Source: a virus. Taken from it: DNA of 24,578 bases. Positions 8,874 to 17,685 of the stretch are shown here, piece after piece (positions within the stretch are counted from its first letter, which is position 1; each line of letters begins with the position of its first letter). The notes below the pieces were generated by a model. That model was not told the origin of the DNA and searched no databases. It was given only the letters and a program-made list of their open reading frames with translations. A program made the translations under genes and the position numbers. The stretch spans positions 1-24,578 of the IMG/VR virus record IMGVR_UViG_3300032523_000948. One strand, given 5' to 3'.

Positions 8874-11342
8874 ATGCCCGATTTACAACAAAGAAAATAT
8901 TATAAACTTTTTACTGGCACTAACCAATCTGAAGGACATGATAAAATTCATTTCGGTTATGAGGCTGACACTACTGAAATAATACTTAAAAAAGATCAAA
9001 CTACATATTTTCATATGCCCTTCTTTGCCGATACCCAAAACCTGTCAGCATCCTCTTTAATAGCTGATGGGGGAACATCTGGCCCTATACCTGCTTTATC
9101 AGATAGAATTCTTAAAAAACTAGGCAATTATGGCAATACAACACCATGGGGTAACCCGTCCGAAAGATCAGACGGGCAATGGCTATGTTCGTGGTTATAT
9201 GCTTTATCTTCTGAACCCCCCGTCTGGCTTGATAGGTATTATAACCCAGGTCGGTTAGCATATATGGAAGCTTTGGAAGGTAGAGCCAATTTTACTGATT
9301 ACATAAAAGCAGACCCTTTATACTACGATGTAAATTCTACAATGACATTTGAAGCAGGGGTGCTTTATCAATACTTTCACCACGGAGAACAAACCGCCAT
9401 TAAAAATATAACAACATTTTCTGGCCCAAGTGCTGACCGTCTCCGCTTAGATATAGAAGATTGGTCTTGCATGTGTTCTGATAACATAGAGCCAATAGAT
9501 AGGTCAATATATAATAATACAGTTAAAATAGAAAATTTTAAAAATGAATGGGTAGTTAGTTTATACGATCCAGGTTATCAAGATAGAAATTCTCTTTCTT
9601 TTAATAACAACAATTTTATAAATTGTTACGTTAACTATGCTGATGCTTACACCATAACTAATGAATTTACTACTTCTTTTTGGATAAATCACCCCAATTG
9701 GAGCCAAGCAACCTCCACCCAACTACTCGGTAATTTACGTAACGGAGGTTACGGTGTATTTTATAATAACTTACATGATAACCCATACTATGCCATTGCA
9801 GAAACTAACTACGGGCATTTATTCTACTTCAATCAAGAAGGGGAACTGTACCTAGAAAAAAATAATCAATTAATATTAGGAGATACCGCTAAGTTTATTT
9901 TTATTAATATGAATTCTAATGCCGAGATAATTGGTATAGAACAAGAAAAAGCTAGAGGGGTAAAATATAATCACCTTGGGGATGTTTTAACCTACACCCG
10001 ACAACCCAATGGTGACTTATTACAACTAGAAGGGATACCACAATATGCTGTTTTAAGCGGTAATGACGATTCTATATTCGTTACAAGCTTAAGCACCTAT
10101 ATTTTTGATAAAGATTTATTGTTAAAAAATATTTTACCCAAGCCTTACGGTCACAAGGAAGAGTTTGCTTTTAATATTAATGGAGAGCTTGTACGGGAGC
10201 TTTCCTGTTTAGATTTAAAGTTTGATGCCTATAATCAAAAATGGATAATAACTGAACAAGGTATAGCACAGTGCCAGGGAGTAGCTCTTACCGGTCTACC
10301 AAGTAATCAGACCAATAGTAATACAAATATAGCCATTGATCCTGAAAATAATGTCTGGGTATTAGCAGATAGTAATACTATATATAAATTAAACCCTTTT
10401 ACCAAAGACATAATTGACACTTATGAAGTAGGGGTACTTACAGATGCTTTAGATACTGTAAAAAATATAAGCTTCATTAAAGCATATAATAGGGCCACTA
10501 ATGACTACACTTGGTATGCTATAATATATCACAGTTTTGAAAAAACATTGTATATAGTAACACTAGATGGCAATACAATTAAAAATATATTTTTACCCCC
10601 TAAACTTAACATATTAGACCCGGTAACAGCTCAACAAGACCCTGATCTTGTTGAATTTAAAAGCCTAGGAGATTTTACAGGATACGAAAGACGCAGAATT
10701 TTTAACAGATTATTGTACAACAACAACCCACAAATACAGTTTAAAGTTGCTACAACATTACCAAATCGAAGTTTACCGTTTATAGTAGAAACATTATCAA
10801 TACCAGTTCAATATTTTGTAAATAATATTTGGCATTTAGTTACAGTATCTTTAAAAAATAATAATATTAAAATTTATATTGATAACTATTTGAGAAATGA
10901 ATTACAACTTGCTAATAATGCTAATTTTAATTATGAATTTAAGAATAATCTTTTTATAGGAAGTCCTGCAGGTAAGAGTGAAAATTTAAATAAGGAAATT
11001 AATACAACCTCCGTTATTTGGAATGGGTATATTGATAGTGTTCGTGTTTATGACTATGCAATAAAACCAGAATTTATTCAGTATTTTGTAAGAGAAAAAA
11101 CAATAGCAGATGACATACAATGGAATATTCAGACAGCTGCTTTACAGTATGTAGAAGTTGTTGATAGGTTTTTCAAGCATAGAATGCCAGGTTCTAAAAG
11201 TGCTTTTTTTAATATACGCTTAACTGGTGCTAATATTACCGATCCTGATGTAAAATTAAGAGTAGAAAATGATATTAAATTGGCAGTATTACGTTTAAAG
11301 CCGGCGTATGCAGAGCTTTTAAAGGTAGAATGGTTCGATTAA
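8874..11342 (+). CDS. Tail-appendage protein with LamG-like lectin domain and beta-propeller
   Basis: This 822-residue protein appears to have a concanavalin A-like (LamG) sandwich in two halves. The first half, residues ~239-320, has SLSFNNNNF followed by FTTSFWINHPNW. The second, ~619-725, has NIWHLVTVSL, KIYIDNYLRNE, NLFIGSPAG and GYIDSVRVYDYAIKPEFI, the usual LamG ending. Between them, ~320-618, is a beta-propeller-like region with an NHL/SMP-30-type blade (IAIDPENNVWVLADSNTIYKL). The N-terminal ~235 residues, with Trp and Tyr clusters, may anchor it to the particle. The C-terminus (DPDVKLRVENDIKLAVLRLKP) is alpha-helical and ends in LLKVEWFD. It likely binds host glycans. It starts one base after the previous gene and lacks its own promoter box. 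Confidence 0.75.
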   Translation: MPDLQQRKYYKLFTGTNQSEGHDKIHFGYEADTTEIILKKDQTTYFHMPFFADTQNLSASSLIADGGTSGPIPALSDRILKKLGNYGNTTPWGNPSERSDGQWLCSWLYALSSEPPVWLDRYYNPGRLAYMEALEGRANFTDYIKADPLYYDVNSTMTFEAGVLYQYFHHGEQTAIKNITTFSGPSADRLRLDIEDWSCMCSDNIEPIDRSIYNNTVKIENFKNEWVVSLYDPGYQDRNSLSFNNNNFINCYVNYADAYTITNEFTTSFWINHPNWSQATSTQLLGNLRNGGYGVFYNNLHDNPYYAIAETNYGHLFYFNQEGELYLEKNNQLILGDTAKFIFINMNSNAEIIGIEQEKARGVKYNHLGDVLTYTRQPNGDLLQLEGIPQYAVLSGNDDSIFVTSLSTYIFDKDLLLKNILPKPYGHKEEFAFNINGELVRELSCLDLKFDAYNQKWIITEQGIAQCQGVALTGLPSNQTNSNTNIAIDPENNVWVLADSNTIYKLNPFTKDIIDTYEVGVLTDALDTVKNISFIKAYNRATNDYTWYAIIYHSFEKTLYIVTLDGNTIKNIFLPPKLNILDPVTAQQDPDLVEFKSLGDFTGYERRRIFNRLLYNNNPQIQFKVATTLPNRSLPFIVETLSIPVQYFVNNIWHLVTVSLKNNNIKIYIDNYLRNELQLANNANFNYEFKNNLFIGSPAGKSENLNKEINTTSVIWNGYIDSVRVYDYAIKPEFIQYFVREKTIADDIQWNIQTAALQYVEVVDRFFKHRMPGSKSAFFNIRLTGANITDPDVKLRVENDIKLAVLRLKPAYAELLKVEWFD

Positions 11343-11346
11343 ACAG

Positions 11347-11353
11347 TTAAATA
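11347..11353 (+). promoter_or_regulatory. Late-promoter-like TTAAATA box
   Basis: TTAAATA lies in the 20-nt gap and ends 9 nt before the ATG at 11363. No Shine-Dalgarno lies between the box and the start. Confidence 0.55.
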
Positions 11354-11362
11354 TTTACAGTA

Positions 11363-14300
11363 ATGTCTGAGCCTACTAACATCAATCTTGTAAGAAGTAA
11401 TATAAGCACTAACTTCTTAACAGCATCAGCATTTCAGGATGTTAATACCCCTATAACTTCAGGTTACTTTTTACGTTGGAGTGCCCCTCTTAATAGTACA
11501 ACAGGTTATACACTATCAGTAGCATATTTTCAAGGCGGAACAGTTAATGCTTCTACATGTAGCATTTTCATTCCCTATACTACCACATCTCTTTTTTCTG
11601 CAATATCACTTACTGAATATTTTCCTATAAACGTAAGCGATGCTCTTACAATAAACATAACAAGCCTTAGAAATGGTCTAACTATTGACCAAAACACTAA
11701 TACTCTTACTCAATCTGCTACGGCGGTCCGGGTACAATTTTTCCCTAATTTTGATAACACAATTAACTATGCCCCTACTAATTTTGAAATAAGTGCAATA
11801 GGTTATAATAATGAACCATTTATAAGAACATTAACAGCTGTTGTTATACAGAATACAGGAGCCTTTGGTAAGGTAAAAGCACAAGGACCTACAGCTTTTA
11901 AATGGCTATTTCCAAGCAATATACAAGCTAAAACAAATAATGGAACACCCTACACTTCTGATAGTGTTGAAGCTATATCTTCGATTGGTACAATGGTGTT
12001 TTATATTACTGCAGATACAACAAATACATATGCATTATGCACAACAAAGTTAAGTGCTCAATCCTTTGATAGCTATGACCCTAGTCCAACAACTATTCAT
12101 ACAAATTTTTACACTGTTTCATACGATACATTCCCTAAAGTAGATCTTAATCTTTTTATAAATTATGAAAATACAAACCATTCAAATTTCTTTTATCGTT
12201 TAACTTCTTTAACTTCTCTTACAGCTTCCCCCGGTATAGATTTTGTAAGATTGTCTAGTGTTAACATCCCTGTATCCCTTACCCCTCTTACAACAGCTTG
12301 GCTCACTCTTAATAATACTACCACTAAATTATCTGAGATAACCACGCTTAACAGATCTGTTCCAGGGGTATCGAGTGTGCAAGGATACCTATCTGCTATA
12401 GCAAGTGGATGGAATAATACCCCTCACATTTTTGAGCGTAGTTTAAGCGCTATATTTGTTAACTATTTTCTTGATGGAGACTTTATAGGGGCCCCAAAAG
12501 CTTACTTTAAAACACCCATAACAAAACCTCTTAAGTATGAGCTTTTAACAGACATAACTGATACCCCTGGTATGTTATTTTACGGAGAAGGACATACCGA
12601 GACTATACGTCTTACTGCTCAAAACTTACACCCACTTAATGAAAAGTGTATTTGGAGAGTTAATAATTCTCTTACTCAATATCCAGTTTCAAGTGTATTT
12701 GTTTCTCAAATAACTGCTTCAGTTTCAATATCTTCTCAACCCCAGCAGCCGGCAACAGTAAGAATACCAGTTTCTTTGCAGTTAACTAATAATCAATTTC
12801 CGAGTGCCAGTCCCTTACATTTTTTTAATGATGTAGACGGCTTAAAAACCCCTTACCCGTATTTTATTTCTACTGTAGATGTTAACGGCAATGAACTAAA
12901 TCCAAATAATAAAAATAAGCAATCTATAACGATTTTACCTTACGATCAGATTATCTTTGAATTTAAACCTGGTATCGAATCAAGTATATACTTACCAGCT
13001 AATGGATCTATCTCTTCGTATCAAGCATCCCTTCGTTACACTGCATCTCCAGAAGCTTTATCAGGTTGTTATGGCAAATACGGACTTATTTGGAACTGGG
13101 CAGCTTATACTGGTTGTTTAGCAAATCCGGGAACTTTTATCGGTCTACCATCTTCTTGGGCCACCGTTCAATGTTCTGGTACGTTTCCAAAGCAATGGAC
13201 TCAAAATGATCTTTTAAGCACTGATATTTTTAATAACAGTCCAGCTACCTGTTCAGCATCAAACATAATGTGGACAATTTCTTCTGAACCATCTTTCTTT
13301 GTCAACAGTTTTTATGATCCTAAAAGCCTCCCATCTAATTTTGAAACATTTAATATATTTTGTTATGATTTAAGTTTATCAAAAAATGGCGGTGAAATGC
13401 TATCAGCTACTAATAAATGCGGTCTCAATTACACAGGTAGTATATATGAAAATACAAACATAACTTTAAAAGTAAATCAAAATGTAACTTGTCGCATAAG
13501 TGCTATCGAACTTCCCTCCGGTTACAATAATGACTGGCAACCTAAAACAACAACGTTTAACGATAAGTTTTTAATAACCTCAATAGCTCAACCGCTCCTT
13601 CGTATCTATACACCAAACAGATATATATTAACAAATACCAACGTAACTTTTGAAAACTTAATAACTAATACAAGTCTTATAACTTCTTTAGTTGTTAATT
13701 TTGACGACAATAAAGTTTTAAATCTAACTGGGGAAGATATTAAAGCACCATTTAGTGTAACATACGATGTTATCGGTTTAAAAACTATTCAAATAACTGC
13801 TTATACAAACTATAGTTCTAACCCAGTGATAGCAACCTTCCCTAACATTGTAGAAGTATTAGATAGATATGAGCAGGTCTCGCCCTCAGAATATAGAACC
13901 CCGAACACACCTATTGAATTACCTTGGCCTAATAAACCAGGGGTAGGTTCTAATGATTGGGTGGTTGCAGATAATATTAACCACTGGTTTGAAAAGCTTT
14001 TTGATAATCTAAACTATTTAGAGGCTAGAAGTAGAGTATACCCTAGCAGTTACTCTGAATATTTTGGTTACTTAGGAGCTGAACCTACAAGTTTTGGTGG
14101 GTTAACTGCTTGTGAGACCTGGACATGGGAAGATCTTGATTGTTTTAACACTTCATTACCATACGACGTTACTTGGAGAGATGTACTTTCTGCTGAAACC
14201 CCAGATGATAGCGGCCGCTTTTTTAATGAAGGATGTAGTACATGGCAAGCTTATAACTGCACTAGTAAGCAGATTGATCCTGTTTGTTTTGGCTTATATG

Positions 14301-15625
14301 ACCTTAAATGGTCTTGGCGTAGCCGTAAAAAAGGTAACACCTTAACCCCGGTGACTTGGACGCAAACAAAACCCCTCTCTGTTTATGAGAAAAAATGGAT
14401 GTTTCAACAATCTGATGTTCAGCCAATTATAGTTTGTGCTCAAAGTAAATGGCAGGTTAATATACCAGGTATAGACACATTTTACAATACAATTGCAAAT
14501 TTAAACACTCAATTAAGATGCATCTTTTATGGTGTAGCTTCAAAAAATAATTTATTATATCTAACCCAAAAAAATACTCTAAGACTTTACGATGCTACGA
14601 GAGATGCAACCTTTTTTGATTATTTAGATACTATTGATGATGTTGTTGGTTTTTCTAATATTAAAAATGTTTGCTTAGACTCTATTGGTAAAATTTATAT
14701 ATTAGATAATATATTATCTCAAGTAGCGGTATATACCTATGAGAGGGATACCCCAGGGGACAACTTTAAGCCATTTACTATATGGGGAGGCTTTGGAACT
14801 GCTGCATCTAATAGTAAATTCTCTAACCCTAACGATATACATATAGATCAGCTAGACAATGTTTGGGTAACTGATACTGGTAACAATTGTGTTAAACATT
14901 ACTCTAACACAGGTACATGGATTAGAACAATTACTGATGACAATTTAAAAGCAGAAACCCCTCTGTCTACAGCTATTGATAGTTTACAAAATGTGCATAT
15001 TTTAACTACTAAAAGTATACGAGTCTATTCTTACATAGGGGAATTTCTTTTTAGTTATGAATATAAAAATGACTCGTCAGCTATACCTCAAAAAATTAAT
15101 GCTTCTCATAATAGAGAAGTAATCTACCTAGCTTTAAATACTCAAGTGTTAAAGTATTTTCGTAATGGAATATTTTTTGCTTATATTTTTGAAGATGGTG
15201 AATATGGATCTAATATAACTAGTGTTTTTCAAGATGAATATAGAAACGTACTCGTTACTGCAGACGATAAAGTGCTAAAGTTTCCTGATTTAATGTTAAT
15301 TAGAAGACAAAAAGGTGTACTACCAAACAATTTTTGGAAATTAGAAGATATTTTAATTCATAAAGAAGAGTATATACAGAATTGGGTTTACACAAAAGCT
15401 TTTCAACGTATGTGGGATAATATTGAAATATTTAGAAATACTATTTTCTTTGAAAATAATTACTGTAAGGGATATCGACCACCAGTTCACAATAAAGATA
15501 AATTAACTATAGGTCAAAATGAAATTGTTACCTCTACTGCAGTTAATAGAAGCTTAGGTTATCTCTGGGATAATTTTACTACAATGATTGACTATTTTAA
15601 CCCTGATTGTAAGGAACCTATTTAA
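11363..15625 (+). CDS. Giant modular tail protein with Trp/Cys modules, PKD-like domain and NHL propeller
   Basis: At 1420 residues, this is one of the two giant proteins here. The first ~560 residues are Ser/Thr/Asn-rich beta repeats of unclear family. Trp/Cys modules follow at ~569-650 (CYGKYGLIWNW) and ~916-1020 (CETWTWEDL, CFGLYDLKWSW, PVTW, EKKWMFQ), matching the segment in the PKD protein at 4661-6184. A PKD-like domain sits at ~752-832. An NHL-type beta-propeller spans ~1052-1310 (FSNPNDIHIDQLDNVWVTDTGNNCVKHY). Three short helices share a WDN/FDN core, near 875, 1349 and 1402. No enzyme motif is seen. It is probably a long fibre or baseplate-periphery adhesin, followed directly by three small fibre proteins. 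Confidence 0.75.
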   Translation: MSEPTNINLVRSNISTNFLTASAFQDVNTPITSGYFLRWSAPLNSTTGYTLSVAYFQGGTVNASTCSIFIPYTTTSLFSAISLTEYFPINVSDALTINITSLRNGLTIDQNTNTLTQSATAVRVQFFPNFDNTINYAPTNFEISAIGYNNEPFIRTLTAVVIQNTGAFGKVKAQGPTAFKWLFPSNIQAKTNNGTPYTSDSVEAISSIGTMVFYITADTTNTYALCTTKLSAQSFDSYDPSPTTIHTNFYTVSYDTFPKVDLNLFINYENTNHSNFFYRLTSLTSLTASPGIDFVRLSSVNIPVSLTPLTTAWLTLNNTTTKLSEITTLNRSVPGVSSVQGYLSAIASGWNNTPHIFERSLSAIFVNYFLDGDFIGAPKAYFKTPITKPLKYELLTDITDTPGMLFYGEGHTETIRLTAQNLHPLNEKCIWRVNNSLTQYPVSSVFVSQITASVSISSQPQQPATVRIPVSLQLTNNQFPSASPLHFFNDVDGLKTPYPYFISTVDVNGNELNPNNKNKQSITILPYDQIIFEFKPGIESSIYLPANGSISSYQASLRYTASPEALSGCYGKYGLIWNWAAYTGCLANPGTFIGLPSSWATVQCSGTFPKQWTQNDLLSTDIFNNSPATCSASNIMWTISSEPSFFVNSFYDPKSLPSNFETFNIFCYDLSLSKNGGEMLSATNKCGLNYTGSIYENTNITLKVNQNVTCRISAIELPSGYNNDWQPKTTTFNDKFLITSIAQPLLRIYTPNRYILTNTNVTFENLITNTSLITSLVVNFDDNKVLNLTGEDIKAPFSVTYDVIGLKTIQITAYTNYSSNPVIATFPNIVEVLDRYEQVSPSEYRTPNTPIELPWPNKPGVGSNDWVVADNINHWFEKLFDNLNYLEARSRVYPSSYSEYFGYLGAEPTSFGGLTACETWTWEDLDCFNTSLPYDVTWRDVLSAETPDDSGRFFNEGCSTWQAYNCTSKQIDPVCFGLYDLKWSWRSRKKGNTLTPVTWTQTKPLSVYEKKWMFQQSDVQPIIVCAQSKWQVNIPGIDTFYNTIANLNTQLRCIFYGVASKNNLLYLTQKNTLRLYDATRDATFFDYLDTIDDVVGFSNIKNVCLDSIGKIYILDNILSQVAVYTYERDTPGDNFKPFTIWGGFGTAASNSKFSNPNDIHIDQLDNVWVTDTGNNCVKHYSNTGTWIRTITDDNLKAETPLSTAIDSLQNVHILTTKSIRVYSYIGEFLFSYEYKNDSSAIPQKINASHNREVIYLALNTQVLKYFRNGIFFAYIFEDGEYGSNITSVFQDEYRNVLVTADDKVLKFPDLMLIRRQKGVLPNNFWKLEDILIHKEEYIQNWVYTKAFQRMWDNIEIFRNTIFFENNYCKGYRPPVHNKDKLTIGQNEIVTSTAVNRSLGYLWDNFTTMIDYFNPDCKEPI

Positions 15626-15628
15626 ACC

Positions 15629-15635
15629 TTAAATA
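15629..15635 (+). promoter_or_regulatory. Late-promoter-like TTAAATA box
   Basis: TTAAATA lies in the 16-nt gap after the 1420-residue gene, 6 nt before the ATG at 15642. It probably starts the transcript of the three small fibre genes, since the next two follow with gaps of 1 and 4 nt and no box. Confidence 0.6.
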
Positions 15636-15641
15636 AACTAT

Positions 15642-16160
15642 ATGGCTTGTACATTTACAGTTAAAACAATAGAATCTACAGAATGCATAGGAAATTCTTT
15701 AGATAAAATAAATTCTAATTTTGAGAGCCTAAAAGAAGATGCATGTGAAAATTATAATAGACTAGAAACTATTGATGATAGAATTGCTACCTTAGATGAT
15801 CAGATTACAGCTCTTTCCGCTATTACAGTGCCTGGTGTTTTAAAAGCCTGGATTAAATTTGATGGCACAAGAAACACAAGTGGCGTCACTAGTACTAATT
15901 TAACTAACAGATTTATCTATAGTACGTTTAATATAGGTAAAGTGCAAACAATAAGTACTGGGGATTACAGAATATTTTTTAACACTCCGTTTCCAACATC
16001 TAATTATGTAGCTGTAGGTACAAGTAGTCTAGGGACTTCAGCAGGAAAGCGCACCTGGCTTCAACCGTATGACTATAGAACTGCTTTTTTAGGGGTTAGA
16101 GTGGCAAGTACTACCGGCCCGGCTGTAGCCGCTAATCACATCTCTGTTGTTTTTTATTGA
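15642..16160 (+). CDS. Small tail-fibre protein, ECIG family paralogue 1
   Basis: This 172-residue protein opens with a conserved block, TECIGNSLDKINSNFESL, followed by a short coiled coil to residue ~60. The C-terminal ~110 residues form a beta domain starting LKAWIKFDGT and containing YSTFNIGKV, TGDYRIFFNTPFPTSNYVAVGTSS and RTWLQP. This type is common at the ends of marine phage fibres (AW-x-F-x-GT...YTVxFTTxxP). The N-terminus is probably the particle-docking part and the C-terminus a host-contact knob. It is the first gene of a three-gene cluster of paralogues that share the N-terminal block. Confidence 0.75.
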   Translation: MACTFTVKTIESTECIGNSLDKINSNFESLKEDACENYNRLETIDDRIATLDDQITALSAITVPGVLKAWIKFDGTRNTSGVTSTNLTNRFIYSTFNIGKVQTISTGDYRIFFNTPFPTSNYVAVGTSSLGTSAGKRTWLQPYDYRTAFLGVRVASTTGPAVAANHISVVFY

Positions 16161-16161
16161 T

Positions 16162-16677
16162 ATGAGTATATGTTCTAATCCATACTCTATACAACACATA
16201 GAGCTTGATGAATGTATAGGGCTATCTTTAGCTACTATAACATCTAATTATCAATTATTACTACAGGAAAACTGCAGTACATTTGAAGAGGTAGAACGTA
16301 TTTCTCAAAATATAACAAGTTTACAGACTCGCTATAAAAGCTTAACCGCTCAAAAAGCTGGTCTAGCAAAAGCAACTGTTGTGTTTGATGGCACAGGTAC
16401 CGCTAGTCCATCTGTATATTCATCTTTTAATATTGCCAGGGTTTTAAGAACAAGTACTGGGGTTTTTCAATTATCTTTTACAACAGCATTCCCTAATATA
16501 AGTTATGCCCTTATTGGTACAAGTTCTCAGCTCGCTACTCCTGAGCCTCGTTATACCTGGGTACAGCCAACAAATAGCTTTACTACTACATCAGTTACTA
16601 TAAATATAACAGATGATTCTGATTCTGAAACTTTTGTAGACCCAGAATATGTATCTATTATAGCTTACAGTTTATAA
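16162..16677 (+). CDS. Small tail-fibre protein, ECIG family paralogue 2
   Basis: The start is taken as the ATG at 16162, one base after the previous stop; an in-frame TTG at 16147 would overlap the upstream gene and is less likely. The protein has 171 residues. It carries the shared N-terminal block DECIGLSLATITSNYQLL, a short coiled coil, and the same C-terminal domain as its upstream neighbour (AKATVVFDGTGT, SSFNIARV, TGVFQLSFTTAFPNISYALIG, YTWVQP). The two C-termini are clearly homologous but diverged, as expected for duplicated host-contact tips. It has no promoter box of its own. Confidence 0.75.
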   Translation: MSICSNPYSIQHIELDECIGLSLATITSNYQLLLQENCSTFEEVERISQNITSLQTRYKSLTAQKAGLAKATVVFDGTGTASPSVYSSFNIARVLRTSTGVFQLSFTTAFPNISYALIGTSSQLATPEPRYTWVQPTNSFTTTSVTINITDDSDSETFVDPEYVSIIAYSL

Positions 16678-16681
16678 AATT

Positions 16682-17638
16682 ATGACAAGAAAATTTACAG
16701 ATGTAATTGAGGAGGATGAATGTATAGGAGATTCTCTTGTAACTCTTAACTCAAACTTTAGCGCTCTAGATGTAGCAGTGCAAAACTCAACACAAGCAAC
16801 AAACACCACTATTTCAGAACTTTCAACACTTGCAATAGGTAGTACAGGTTTTCGTAACAAACTAATTAATGCTCAAGGTCTTATTAACCAGCGCGGATAT
16901 GTAAGTGGTACCAATCTTACAACAAGTAGTCGCTACACTTTAGATAGATGGGAAATAGTTACTTTAGGTCAAGAACTTGTTTTTGGAATTAGCAGTGCTG
17001 CAAATGCTGTAACATTTACAGCGCCTGCCGGTGGGATTCAGCAGGTAATTGAGGGGGTTAATATAGAAGGTGGTACGTATGTTTTATATTGGGCCGGAAA
17101 TGCTATAGCAAGAGTAAATAATGTTGTTAGAGAAAAGGGTGAAACCTTTAATTTAGACGGGAGAGATAATTGTACAGTGAAATTTTCTAGCGGCACGTTT
17201 TCTAGCGGCACGTTTAGGACACCACAATTAGAAAAGGCTACTGTACCCCATGCATTTGAATACAGACCTTTTGGAACAGAATTAGCCTTGTGTCAGAGAT
17301 ATTTTTGTAAAACATATGATTTAACTACAACCCCTGGTACAGTAGATCTAGACGGAGCAATCTGGTCTCATTCTGATGAACCGACATCTCCTACTATACA
17401 TAATATCGGTTGGAGCTTCCCTGTTAGTATGAGAGTTAAACCAGCGTGCAGAGCTTATTCCCCAGCCACAGGGGCTATTAATAGAGTGCATATAGCAACC
17501 GCTCCCAATGTAGATGTACTTGTCGACTCTATAACAACAGGTACTAATAGAATTTCATATGTAAACTTGGCCTCTAATCTAACACCTACACAAATGCGCA
17601 TATTTGCAGTACATTATACAGCTGATGCTGAGATATAA
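16682..17638 (+). CDS. Tail-fibre protein, ECIG family paralogue 3 with a different tip
   Basis: This 318-residue protein shares the N-terminal block EDECIGDSLVTLNSNFSAL with the two upstream genes, but its body is different. FRNKLINAQGLINQRGY, YTLDRWE and then QLEKATVPHAFEYRPFGTELALCQRYF match a widespread phage/prophage fibre domain that typically follows the pattern LINGDFxIxQRG...DRW...QLExG...FExRPxxxELxxCQRYY. It probably acts as a fibre tip. A 15-bp tandem duplication inserts a second SSGTF just before that QLE segment. It is the last gene before the late promoter at 17670. Confidence 0.8.
   Translation: MTRKFTDVIEEDECIGDSLVTLNSNFSALDVAVQNSTQATNTTISELSTLAIGSTGFRNKLINAQGLINQRGYVSGTNLTTSSRYTLDRWEIVTLGQELVFGISSAANAVTFTAPAGGIQQVIEGVNIEGGTYVLYWAGNAIARVNNVVREKGETFNLDGRDNCTVKFSSGTFSSGTFRTPQLEKATVPHAFEYRPFGTELALCQRYFCKTYDLTTTPGTVDLDGAIWSHSDEPTSPTIHNIGWSFPVSMRVKPACRAYSPATGAINRVHIATAPNVDVLVDSITTGTNRISYVNLASNLTPTQMRIFAVHYTADAEI
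17186..17215 (+). repeat. 15-bp perfect tandem duplication in fibre gene
   Basis: TCTAGCGGCACGTTT occurs twice head to tail (17186-17200 and 17201-17215) and encodes an extra SSGTF. The two copies are identical, which suggests a recent event. Confidence 0.9.
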
Positions 17639-17669
17639 ATCGTTTAAAAATTAACCATTTTAGAATAAA

Positions 17670-17677
17670 TATAAATA
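17670..17677 (+). promoter_or_regulatory. T4-type late promoter, exact TATAAATA
   Basis: This is an exact match to the T4 late-promoter consensus TATAAATA, which is read by a gp55-type sigma. It lies in a 47-nt intergenic gap and ends 8 nt before the ATG at 17686. With a terminator downstream at 18497, it makes the 262-residue gene a unit of its own. Confidence 0.75.
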
Positions 17678-17685
17678 TACACCAT

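Noticed and set aside
14112-14345. Plus-strand 77-codon frame inside the 1420-residue gene
   Set aside because: Out-of-frame shadow overlapping the Trp/Cys module.
16147-16161. TTG start giving five extra residues to the second small fibre protein
   Set aside because: It would overlap the upstream gene. The ATG at 16162 gives a 1-nt gap and an N-terminus aligned with its paralogues.
16672-16860. Minus-strand frame of 62 codons at the start of the third fibre gene
   Set aside because: It covers the conserved ECIG block in antisense; a shadow frame.
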